A DNA stretch of 64,000 nucleotides. It comes from Metopolophium dirhodum. Taxonomy: Eukaryota; Arthropoda; Insecta; Hemiptera; Aphididae. Under the pieces are notes generated by a model that worked only from the letters and a program-made list of their open reading frames with translations, did no database searches and was not told the origin of the DNA. The translations under genes were made by a program, and so were the position numbers. The number at the start of each line of letters is the position of its first letter. Position 1 is the stretch's first letter. Shown here piece by piece: positions 1-12,700 of this stretch. The stretch covers positions 682,001 to 746,000 of the forward strand of contig NC_083563.1 of assembly GCF_019925205.1 (NCBI RefSeq), written 5' to 3'.

Positions 1-666
1 TTATCATAGGATTAAAAATAACTTTAATTTTAATGTGAATTGGAAAATTAATGATTATCAACAGTTACTGTCAACGAACAGTTTTGATATTTTTATTTTA
101 AGACCTAATATTTTTTATAATATTTTCATTAATGGTTTTCAGGTTTAATATTATAATAATTATTATAGTCTTGTAAAATATTTTTTTTATCGCAAATTAT
201 AAGTCATAAAATCTTAAAGAAAAACTTCCATTTTTTTTCTTCTGTGGGAAATAGTTTGTCTTTGCATCTTGTGGCCAAGAGGCGTAGAGTATTATTATGT
301 TACTGTATGCCTAAAAGGCAGGGTGGCAGCATGGACTGAGATAGAATAAACTGTAAACGAGAGCATTATCAATTGTCCACTTGAGGGTCATGAGAGACGT
401 GTACCGTGCAGGTGTAACTTGCAGTACGCCATAGGTACGAGTGCCACTTATACTTATAATATTGTAATCTAATAATTTAATAATATATTATGTATTTATG
501 CATAATTAAAACTATGCTCTTTCTTAAAAAATTCTAATTACGCCTCTAGTCAACAAAAATGTATTAAATAATATATTAATTTTGTTGGTCGTAAATGTAT
601 TTTTGTTCTATGTAATATTTCCACGAGATATACGTTCATCAAATCAATTAATGGGTATGTACTTAC
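1..666 (-). other. Start of the intron after the first FN3-2 exon; no exon seen
   Basis: Downstream of the GTAAGT donor at 666. The stretch is AT-rich with a modestly GC-richer patch at about 240-450. I found no frame with FN3 features on the minus strand and no acceptor that continues phase 0, so the intron appears to run off the window. Confidence 0.6.
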
Positions 667-737
667 TCTCCATCGAATTGTCGCTTGATTTGTATCAATA
701 TCAATGGCTTCCACATTATTTGGAGGAGCACTCGGTT
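667..737 (-). CDS. Dscam-like: Dscam-like exon: start of second fibronectin type III domain (last coding exon in window)
   Basis: Residues 993-1016, 71 nt, phase 1 in and phase 0 out. Acceptor ATTATTTCAG|AACCG, strong donor TGGAGA|GTAAGTAC. The translation EPSAPPNNVEAIDIDTNQAT followed by IRWR is the A/B strand region of an FN3 domain (A-P-x-x-P at the start, Trp near the exon end), as at the FN3-2 start in Dscam. The next exon must lie left of position 1. Confidence 0.82.
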
Positions 738-3700
738 CTGAAATAATAATTTACAATAGTATTAGAATTTGTTTTTTATTAGTTATTAGTAAAAAAAAAG
801 GATTTGTGTGTATTGGAAGATAATCGGAGTAATTTACCATCTTCCAGAGTGGTGACGGTGTTATTGGGGCTTGGATTGCTTGAACCGAAATCATTTACGG
901 CAATAACTCTTGTCGTATACTGCGTAGCGGGTTTTAAATAAGATATTTTAGTGTATGATAAACTTCCACCAATAGTGTAATTTGACCAATCTGAACAAAG
1001 ATTAATGCACATCTGAAGCACATAATGAGTCACGTGCGCTTTTACCGAATCCCATCGAAATTCCAGCCACCTAGTACCCGCGTCCACTACATCTAACTGC
1101 TTTGGAGATTCCGGTGGTTCTAAATAACAACATCGATTTTAGCCATAGAAATATCGTTAAAAAACACTCCCTTACCTCTAACCACTAAATTGATCGTCAT
1201 ATGATCATAGCCATACGAGTTAGTTGCCATACATGTATATATCCCTGTTTGGCTACTATGTAAAGAATTTAAATAAAGTTCTGATATTATCCCTTTGTTC
1301 GTATTTCTAGTATTAATATTTTCTACTGAGGGACTCCATTCAATATTTAATGGCTTAGAACCTTCCGCCTGACACGTCAAAACTACTCTGCTTCCTACCA
1401 CGCCACTTTTATTAATAGATTTTTCTTTGAAATGAGCGGGTACTGTGAAAATGTAATACAAATTGTTAACATTAATATCTTATACTTATAGGTATTAAGT
1501 TGGATAATTTGTAGACTTACTGTGAACTTTTAAGGACACTGTTTTTGTTAATTGGTTTCCTATTCCGTTATTGGCAGTACACGTATAATTATCTTCATTT
1601 GAATTAGCTGTAAGTCGGATAGCTAAAGAACCATTGCCCAATATTGATATTGCTGATTCGGAGAAATGATTGAGTGATTGTAAAAGTTGATTATCTATAA
1701 AAATTAAAAATATACTGTGGATGATATTTGTACATTCCATAAAATATAAATGAGTAACAAACCAGATACTCTAGTCCATGTTATTCTTGGTTCTGGGTAT
1801 CCTTCTGCTTGGCAATTTATTATAGTTAGTTGATTATCTAACACAGCGGTGTCTTCAGGTTCAACAATCCATTTTGGAGGTACTAAATCATATACATAAT
1901 GTGTTTAGAAAAATATAACTATTGATAAGTTAGTGAGATTAGTTGGCAAGAGTTGGGTTTAAAGCATAAACAAAATTAGTATAATCTTACCTTTAATATT
2001 AAGTAATGCTGAATAGTTACTACTAGCTACCGAGTTGCTTACAATACAAGTGTATATTCCAGCGTGTTTGGGTTTCAAATTACTAAAAAGTAAAGTACTC
2101 GAAAATTTGAAATTTTGAAGTTCAATTTCATTATCCGTTAATACTATCCTGTTATCTTTACGCCATACAAATTCCATTGGAAGATCTCCTGATTTTATTG
2201 TACACGACACTTGGGCCCGTTCACTTTCTTGTAGATCTTTTGTAAATTGGAATGGTGTTACGACTGGTGGTTCTATTAAAAAAAAAATAGTGTATACAAA
2301 ATAATAATCATATTAAGACTATTGAAAAGCATACTCATTATTCTTAAATATAGATGTCCGGTCGCAGATTGTCCCCTATCGTTAATTTTTGTGCACACGT
2401 ATAATCCAGAATCGACGGTGTCTTGTGTGGAACGTATAAAAAGAGTTCCGTTATCAAACAATGTGTGTCGATTATTATTTGGTATCGTTATCATATCTTT
2501 TTGCCAAGCCGTCCTGATGATTGGATAACCAGCAACTGGACATTGAAGATATGCATCGTCTTCTGAACGCACTGTAAGATTTGACGGTGGCCTTGCAATG
2601 GGATCACCTAAAATATTTTTATTATTACCAATTTAATTATCTTCACAAGTTTTATGAACAATGAATCATACCGTAAATCTTAATCATCCCAGAATGAGAT
2701 TTCAATCCTAGAATATTTCGCGCCAAACAAGTATAATAACCTCCGTGCAATACATCAGCTACTGATACATTTAAATAGCTAACAACATTTCCTATACATA
2801 AAAACAAATTAGTTTAGTATCTTTGCATTATAATAAGAAAGGTTTGAATAATTACCATCTACGTGCATATAACTCCCAAATACATAATCTCCTTGTGGTA
2901 GTATGAGCCCTCCGTCGAGATACCAATATATCCTGGGTGGGGGATTACCAGAAGCTGTACATCTAAGAGATAAGAAACCGTTTATTCTGATAATTTGTTC
3001 ATGGAAAGTCTCCATCAATTCAGGTGAAACAGCTGAAATAAACTATGATGTAAAGGGTTTGCTTCAAGTGTGACATTTAACATTTTTTTCATTTGAAATC
3101 CGTACCACCGAGTGATAGGAGAACACTGGATTGAGCTGTCTCATCGGTTTCTGGATCTCTAGCTAAACATTGATAAATTCCTTTATCTTCTTTCATCACG
3201 TTGTGTATTGTCAAGTGATTGCCTTTTTGTGATATTTCGTGTCTACCGAAACCACGTATTGGTGACCCATCTTTAAGCCACGAAAACAATGGCTGTATCG
3301 ATGTACCTTGAGTGGTGCAGTTGAAAATTGCAGTTGAACCGGAATCAACTACCTAGAAGAGATAAGACGTTTTTTTTGGCCAATCACAGTAATTTCAATT
3401 AACTCAACTGATCAAAACTAACCTGCTTCAATGGATATGCACTGACGGCAAATGGTAAGGTAGCCGATAGTGAAATCTGACGTTTATCTTGACCGAGTTT
3501 ATTAGAAACTACGCATTCGTAAGTAATGGCAGTCTCGCTCATCGGAACTCTGATGATATGAAGCAACGATTGATAGGGATGAACAGTCAGCGACTCCATA
3601 GATATTTCTTGTAAATTATCTTGACTTTTGCGGAACCATCTATAGTAAGTATTGAGTCGAATTAAAGTTTGAACAATTGTGCATTGTTCCGTAACGTGAT

Positions 3701-6700
3701 TAATATACCTGTACGTCGGTGGAGGAAATCCTTCAGCTGAACATATCAAATCGGCTTCTTGATTGACTTTGACGTGAATATGTTCTGTATGGTGTTTAAT
3801 AATCGGCGGTATGTCCTCAGTAGGTTGTTTGACTATGATTTTAGCCGATTGACTGACCAGCTGATCACCCGTATATTTATTGACAACTTGACAGAAATAT
3901 CTATCAAACGTATCTTCAGGTACTACATCGTGAATTAGTAAAGTACCGTCTAATGAGATTACGTAACGTCCTCCTGGATGTATTGGTGTGGATTGGCCAA
4001 CTTCCATCCTGGAATCTTCCATTTTGAACCAGGTTTTTACCAAGTGTTCACTAGTTAACTCTGGTAATTGACATTTAAATTCAGCTACGTTTCCTTGGAG
4101 AGCAAACGCATTTTGGACGGATAGCTCATATGATTTTGACATCACTAATAAAGTTCAAAATATAGTTAAGAATTTTTTTTTTTAAACAACAATAATATTC
4201 TTACATATTACCTATGTTTATTTTATACTATAATTTTAATACATTTTCATGAAATGTCTTGAAATGCGGTTATAAATAATAATTATTATGTATAGTAAAT
4301 TAATATAGTAGTTTAATATTTTACTATAAAAACGATCATTAGGTACTTGATCTCAATTTTCTAAAATTTGGTTAAAATTTAATTCCATGTGTGGAAATAT
4401 AACGATCTGAATTTAGCGAATAAACACTACAATTCACTTTTTTAACTTCTACGGAATAACAAAATACCAAAGGCATTATTACTAGGTACACAAAAATATA
4501 AAATATCACATAAATAACAAATAAGAGTTTTTTTAAAACTCACTTGTTACGTATTCATAAGCAGAAAAAAATGTATTATGTTTACCGTAAAAATAAAAGT
4601 ATACCCGACCACACTCTTTCCCAGGATTTATATTTGGGTAATTTATAAGAACACACTAAACTTCGGTCCATGACGTTTAATTAATTACTCTTTTCATAAT
4701 TATATGAATGATAATAAATTAAATATATGAAAATGAAATGTAATTATACGGAATAAACAATTTTCCTAGCAGCAAGGCAAATTTAGATTTAAAAAAACCA
4801 ACCTATCTCCCCTCGTTGTAAAGATATTGGATATTTAGATCATGAACATGTCTTTTGAAATAAGAATTCAAAAAATATTTTTATTTTTTTGTTTTGCTGT
4901 TAGCGTTATTTATATAATAATATCATCATAGCAATTGATAACAATCAAAACAAAAAAAAAAGTTTTGCAAATTTTAAATTGATCCCCAGCCAAACACATA
5001 TCCATGTCAAAATAAAATCAAAAGAAATAATAATTAATACGTACATAGTTAGATAATTATAAAATAATAATTAATATATTACGATCCAACAAAATTATAT
5101 AGGTATTAGTCAATTTTGTAAACATTGAATGACCTAATAGATTCAACGAATGCCTATAATAATACCTTAGATTTATTTAAATTTTAAATATGAATTTCAT
5201 ACCAGCTATCTACCTATACTGTATACCAATTGGATTTTTTTTTATCTAACTGCAGTAAATAAGTGGTATAATAAAAATAATTCTATGTACACTATAGCTA
5301 TGTGTGAATTATGTATTATTTTAAGACTCAAGTAGGTGCACGTTGGTTCTAACACGAATGGATCGATATCCAGTATACGAATAAACGTAAATAAATAACT
5401 AACGTAGTGGGCAATTAAATATAATACGTCTTGCATAATATTATGGAATCATCGATATCGCTTATCAACACGTGGTTTTTGAATAAAACGTAGGTAGGTG
5501 CGTAAGTCGAACACATTTTATTTTGCACTGACGAAAAAAATAATTCCATCGCTAAAACTCGCGTATGCTACATAAATACGAGCGCATTGTACACGTCGTC
5601 TGGACGCAATAATAATATTCTAGTCGAAATATTATTAAACGCGCACTATAGGAATGTGAACGTGAACGGTCGTTGGATTTAACTTTTCCCAAGGGCGGGG
5701 GATAAATAAAAAAACGAAATAATTAACGCCACTGGTGCGCGCATTATAATATATATAGGTATGGTTAGTGGGTGGCGGCGCGGGGTGCGGGGCGCGGAAA
5801 CGAAAATTAAATATTTACGCAGATCCGTACCGGCTTTAATCCTGGACTCCCGCGAGACGATCCTCCCCACTGGGTTTTCCAGGGCACACTTGTAAGTCGC
5901 CGCGTGTATTTCTGGCATGTACGACTGTTCGGGGAACGGCGGGAAGTACAAGTTGCCGTTTGGCCGCATTTCCCTGGAAATAAAACATGCGGAATGAAAA
6001 GAAAAATTGTAATAATAATAATAGTAAAAATAATAAATTGTAAAGACGCGACGTGAAAAAAAAAAACAGACGAATAAAATTGTTGCACAGCCGAAGCGTA
6101 AAAAGTAATTTACGCCTCGCGGGCGTGAGTGACTCGCGTGTAGGCATACTACCTACCCACTATATTATACTAAAATACACGACGACCACCGACTGTTGTA
6201 GTGATCAACCATAATATTATTATTATGCACACGAGTCAGCTGATGTATATAGGCATGCAATTATAAATATACAATATACATATATGCATAATATGTGGTG
6301 CCTCCCTCGCCGTGGTGGTTTCGAGTGTTTTTTTTTATTTATCACGGTAGGGGTAGATGCGGCTACCACCCCCCCCGGTATGCGTGTGAATTCTTTTCGG
6401 TTAAACAAAACATTATTCACATCTCGTTTTATATTATTTCATATTATCGCAATAGCGTGTAATTAAAACTCGAACACGGTCTGCGGTTTTCATTTTTTAA
6501 AAAAAATTGTCGTTTTTTTTTTCACCGGGACGACAACGCAATAATTATTGTTATTTAAAAACGGGTTCAGTCCGTTTTCCCGAATACGAGATGCGTTTTC
6601 CCGTGAATCGTGTATTGTTTCGTATTTAAATGTCCGCAATTAGGGATTCGGATCATAAAACGTTTCCCGGCGACGACTTCGCGGTCGTGAGTAATATAAT

Positions 6701-9700
6701 AACATGGCGTGCGTATAATATAATAATTTTAATAATAATAATATAACGTAAAAGAGTGTATTTTTTCCATCCCGCCCTATCGTCGTTACTTACACTCGGT
6801 CGGATACGTACTATTGTATACTTGAGTAATAAAAAAGTAAAACTACCCGGCCTTACTGCGCTGTAATTATTGGCGACACATGGTGGTTGGCGCTGCCATT
6901 TAACGTCGTTTACCGCGTGGTAGGTATAGTAGATATATTTATATACAGCGTTCTTTTAATCTTTTCCAACAATATAATATAATATTTCATTTGGGGCTCT
7001 ATATATACCTATAAATTCAGTAGTCGTGTGCCAGATTTTTATTTTACGCGTGCACTTAAAACTTTTAACTGCTCGACATTAAATAACTGTATAGAGAGTA
7101 ATGAAATCCACTCATTCGATTCAATGTCGTTGTGATCTTATTGATATCGTATATTGTCGTACACAATAAATACATAATAAATAAATAAATAAATATACAT
7201 GCTACTTGCTAGGTATACACATTATATATATACAATATACATTATACATATACGATATACACATTAAACGATTTCAATTATTGTGTTTGGTATTTTTTTA
7301 TTTTTTATTTTTAACGTAATACGATTGAATAATTTTGCCATACAAAAAAAAACACGATTATGACCTTGGTACCCAACCCTATATTATATTATTGTAAATG
7401 GTGTAAAATTATAGAAATAGGAATAATGATTTATGGACAGGATACAGACACACTGCAGGGGGTGTGATTGGATGTACTCTCATCTCTCTTCGATCCTTTC
7501 CGCGCATGCCCGCGTGCAACTGCGTTATTATATGCATTCGAGAGCAATTATTATAAATTAACTAATTTAAAACCGATTATGAGTATTATGGTTTGGCGAG
7601 GTTTTTATATATAAAAAAAAATGGTTATTAATGGTACGCATTTCAGTTAGGTAAGTACTAGTATCATGAAGTTGTTCTTTTATCAAAAGATTTATACAAT
7701 TGGAGTAACTAACGGTTTTTAGTTGTTATTGTACACTCGACTTTTACAGCATCTATTAAGTTAAAAAAAACGACTTTAATTAGGTACTTTGTTGTGTTAA
7801 AAAATTCGTGCATAGAACATTCAAGTGGTCCTATATTAGTGTCACTCTTGATTAACGTGTAATTACGACATTTCTTCAAAAAGATACTTTTGTAGTTGGT
7901 AATTGATGATATCTTAAATGCAATGATAATGGGTTCATAAAATAAATTCAAGGACTTCCACCAAGTTTTAACGTGGTCATTTTTATATTTCTTAATATCT
8001 AAATTTGAAAGTTTTATTAAAGACTAAAATGTTTGTACATTTTTAATGTAAATATAGTATGAACTTGACCTACCAGCTATATTGAGTAAAAAATTAACCA
8101 TGTAAACATTGAACATTAATTTTCAAGTATTAATCGGTGAAATAATTATGTTTTGATTTCAGCAAATAAAAAATAAAGCCAGCGTACACGGTTTGAGGGC
8201 ACGCACGTGATTTTTAATTATAATTATTAATTACATATTACTGTAGCGTTTTTTTTAAAACATCATACATATAGTAATTTTATAAAAATTGTTATATACA
8301 GCCATCATTGATATTATAAGTGTTGGGTTGGATGTCAAATTGGAAGTTTTAGAAAGTACGAAATAAAAATAATAAATAATAAATATAAATAATTATTAAA
8401 AGTAGATTTCCAACAGTAAGTATATATATTTATAGACTACTTACAGAATTTATTATACAATGTATATTAAAAAACAGTCAGTGATTCTGTGTTTTATATT
8501 TCTTTAATTTTTTTTCATGGTTTTATCCAAAACGGTAAGGATAACAAAAATATTTTTATACATATATTTATTTATTTTTTAATAGGACATACATTGTACA
8601 CAATGATATTGTATTACATAACATTACATATTCTGTAAATGATTTTTTTTTTTACAAAAAGCGTACGAGCGGACAGTTTCTGTTTGGCTGTACTGTACAG
8701 GTTAGCACGAATTAGCGGCGATCAAAAAGGCAACACTGTGGTGACGTTTTTTTTCGCGGGTTATAATATGTTTTTTTATTAAAATATATACAAATAAGTA
8801 TACAATCAGTTCAATTAGGTGGGTAAGGATCTATATAGAAGTGTATAGTTGAAACAGACGAGGAGATTTTTACCGCCCCAAAACAAACGTTTTTTTTTTC
8901 CCGAAAAACGGAATGTTGTAAATAACGAACGTTATAATTAAAAAAAAACCAGCGTGCTCAAACGAAATCCCACGTACATTTCGTTTCTGAGAATTGATTT
9001 TAGTCCCTCGAAGGGCTCGTTACGACCGAATTTATTAGACAGCGACACGGCAGCGTATATTATATCTTAAACTGCAGACGAATGATGTAATTTCGTCGTG
9101 TTGATAATAATATAACCTTTTCGATATATCACATGCAGTAAGTACATATTATTGTTGTGAACTAATAACGAAGCGATAGCCGTCCGCTGATAATTTTTGT
9201 GCGCAAAATACAATGGGCGTATGACATACTAATTATGATATCACGTGCGAGTAAAATATTAACTTCTACTATTATTTCTAAACAATGATTTGTTTAACAA
9301 CACACACACATAAAGCAGGAGACATCACAATAATATAGTATGTCGAATGCAACCGCCGTGTGGGGTTTGACATCGGATTCAATTATAGAGCGTTTCGGAG
9401 GGCTCGTAATCGGTTTGAAGTGTGTGCGCGGTATTCGAACGGACGATTATCTGGTGGTGTGTAAATATTGAATGTGGTTAAGGACGAGACGCCATCTTTC
9501 TACTACAGTGGCGGCGGTGACGGTGTGCAACGGCGATGTGTATTGCCATTCAATACGACGACAAACATATAATAATATAATGTCGGCAATACACGCACCA
9601 TAAAGATATTGTGTTCAAAGTGGAAAGATTTTTATGTGTTCGTATATAATATGTATTATATTTGTATATACGGTACAAAGTAAAATAAGACGTAATAAAG

Positions 9701-12700
9701 GAAAAATCGTGAATAGAGTTTTAATGAAAAACTCTCGAGCACAACCGTAAAATAAGTCAAAACTCAAAAGCCCGCGGAAACGTCCAAAAAACACAACGGA
9801 ATAAATTGATACGGTTATTACTTATTTTCTAGTACACTTAACATTTCAACGTCGAAAACCCTATGGGTTTTGGTATGGGAATACCAAAAAAAAAAAGTAT
9901 TTTAAGTAAAACGGTAGCACATGTATATACAATATGTAATTTTCTTTTATGGCCCGAATACATATCTGAGTATGGATTATTTATTACGTTTTTTTTTTTT
10001 AGATAATTGAATTTTGGTTTACCGCTCATACCAGGGAGAAAGAAATCCAAAGGTTTGGTTGTTGGACTGAGAAACAATATAATTTTAGCCGTATTTTCTA
10101 TATACATGAAATAATAAATAGAAAATAAACATTTAATTCCAATATTTGTGTAACATAAAAATAGATTACTCCGAAGCTATATGATTATTTCAAATATTAT
10201 TTTTATTGAGATAAAATATAAACAAATGTTTTGTATTCATATGTTTGGATAATAATATTTTACGATTTGCACATAATAATGTAGTTTATGATTGTGTTGA
10301 AATTATTTTACAAATTTTAAAACCATTCTAATAATTACCACCTTATTTTCAATAACAAATACAGTGACTATATATAATATACTATACCTACACTTTAAAA
10401 ATCATAAACAATCAGGGAATTTAAAATTGATAAAGTCGTCGTAAATGTTATAAAATTAATTTACTATATGTATGTGTTTATTTTTATTAGCTATTGAGTT
10501 AAGTTTAAAATATGTAATGGGCGGTTTAGTAAGATATTATTATTATTTTTTTTTGTTTATTTAGTGTTTTGTTGTTTTAATTTCTTTTATGAATTACAGT
10601 GTTAACGATTATTATTTGGATGTTTGCATTTTATTAAAATTACTTTACCCCAATTTTAGGTCACTGAACAAGTGATCAAAACGAAATGAACAGCTATGAG
10701 AAAAATGTTTATTATATTTTGTATAAAAAACGAATCTTATAATAAATCTTCAACCAGAAAAATACTACAAAATATAAAGCATTAAGTCTACCTAATTCGT
10801 ATTTATAATGCAATATAAAATAAACCATTAAGAGATTGAATTATGTTTGATGAAATATACTGTAAAATAATACTACGAAATTCATCAATAAAAAAACCAC
10901 ATAATTTAAATATACCCTTATTATACAGTCAGTTTGTTTTTAAATGTTTACCTAAAATAATATACAAGTAGGTACTACTTGATTGTACCTACTTAAGTTA
11001 AATAATATAAATGTAAGTACAAGCCACCAAATATTTTAAAGAATATTATCAACTATAAACATAATGTTCGTGAATTTATATAATATTATATTGGATTAAT
11101 TTAAGTTACTATTGATGCATCAGACATTGAAACATATTTGTGAAACAACTATGAATTATTTATACCAACATCCAAACAATTTACCTAAAATTAAATCTCG
11201 TAGAAGGTAGGTAATTAAATAACAATAACATCATTATATTATGGTATTACGTATTTTCAGAAATTATAGTTCAATTCTGACTTAAAAATGTATTATATTT
11301 TCATAAAATCCTTACTTAGGTACTTATTTGATTTAACATTAAAAACAAAATATTTCATGTTTAAATCAAACATTTTTTTTTAAAAATGCTAATTTTTGGT
11401 ATAATCAGTGTGCGCACTTTTTTTTAACGTGGTCAGCGGAGTAAATTACACATGATATACCTCTGTTTGGGAGTCACTCGCTTCAGTTGCAGAAGTTGGA
11501 CCTAGTTGAGCGTACCACGTCTATCTAGTTGTTAGTCGTTTGGACTCTAACCCCTCCATGAGCAAATTAATAAACAGTATAAAACGGTACAGTATAATCA
11601 CGACAACCAATTGAAATGCAATTTAAAAACATATCACGTACTCGAGAAGCCCAGAAACACGAACACACGGGCCACGGCCACAACAGTGCAGATGTACCTA
11701 TTTTGCATAACTATGTCGCCGTGTTACCAAAATGTTACTATTGAACTATCCTCCATAGAAGTTTAGAACAAAATTATTATCATAGGTTATTGTAGTATTA
11801 TACCAGGTCCTACACATGAGGCAACGGGAAAAATTTACGCGATTTCAAGGATACCAACAGTGAGACGAAAAAAAAGGAATAGTCGAGTATTAGCCGTTAA
11901 CGCGTACACATTGAGCAGGTATTTATAAACATTATAATTACCTAAAAGTATTGATATATTAGGGATTTTTTTTTTTTTTTATTGAATATTAATATTAGGT
12001 ACCTGAGGCTTGGTATGTCAGTTACCATACGGTCGTTGTGAAGCAGCCAGGTGACATTAGGCTGTGGATGTCCTTGTCCCTGGCAGTTTATCAACGTGCC
12101 AGTAGTGTTGGAGAAATATATTAGGCTCGGTGGTTCTACTATAAAGTTGGGTGGTTCCATCGGACTGATTTGCCATATTCCCAATACAATATCTGAAACA
12201 ATGAAAACATTTGTACGATTTAATATAATTTTAATCATAGAGGAATTTTATTAGATTTTTTGAACATAAATTTATTGTATATCAGGTAAAACGTGATAGA
12301 TTAATTTAATAATAATTATTAAATATATTTAATAACTTATAAACCTAGTATTAAAATACCCTGGCTTTTTGAATAATAACAGAGAATTTGTCAATATTGC
12401 TCATAGAAGTCAACATATATTGTAAATGAACTATGTGAAATTGAGTATTTAATTTTAAGTGGTCGTCGATGGAAAAAAAGAAAAATTTTTAAAATTCATT
12501 ACATTAATGCTTCGTATTTGGAATGTATTGTATTTTATTGAATAAGAGTTGTATAATATCTAAAAGTTCTAGTTTTGATAATACTTCATTTATTTCTAAA
12601 ACAAAAATAAAAAGTTTTTCTTGAAAATATATTAATAAAGTTTTTGATAATTGATACTATTTCTTTATTATAAAACAAAGTACATACAAAACAAAATATT

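Noticed and set aside
2322..2528. Plus-strand 68-codon frame
   Set aside because: Antisense shadow of the Ig6 exon.
4145..5830. Alternative Ig2 exons of a Dscam1-type array
   Set aside because: No frame between splice sites shows Ig cysteines or Trp; the frame at 5242-5436 is hydrophobic AT-rich noise.
5679..6147. Additional minus frames around the second Ig1 exon
   Set aside because: They are other phases of the same GC-rich exon and its flanks; splice phase and Ig motifs select only the 5973-5831 reading.
6784..6800. Strong minus-strand donor-like site (GAGT|GTAAGTAAC) in the Ig1 intron
   Set aside because: No open frame or acceptor in the right phase precedes it; adding an exon here would break the well-supported exon 3 to exon 4 join within Ig1.
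12051..12254. Plus-strand 67-codon frame
   Set aside because: Antisense shadow of the first Ig1 exon.
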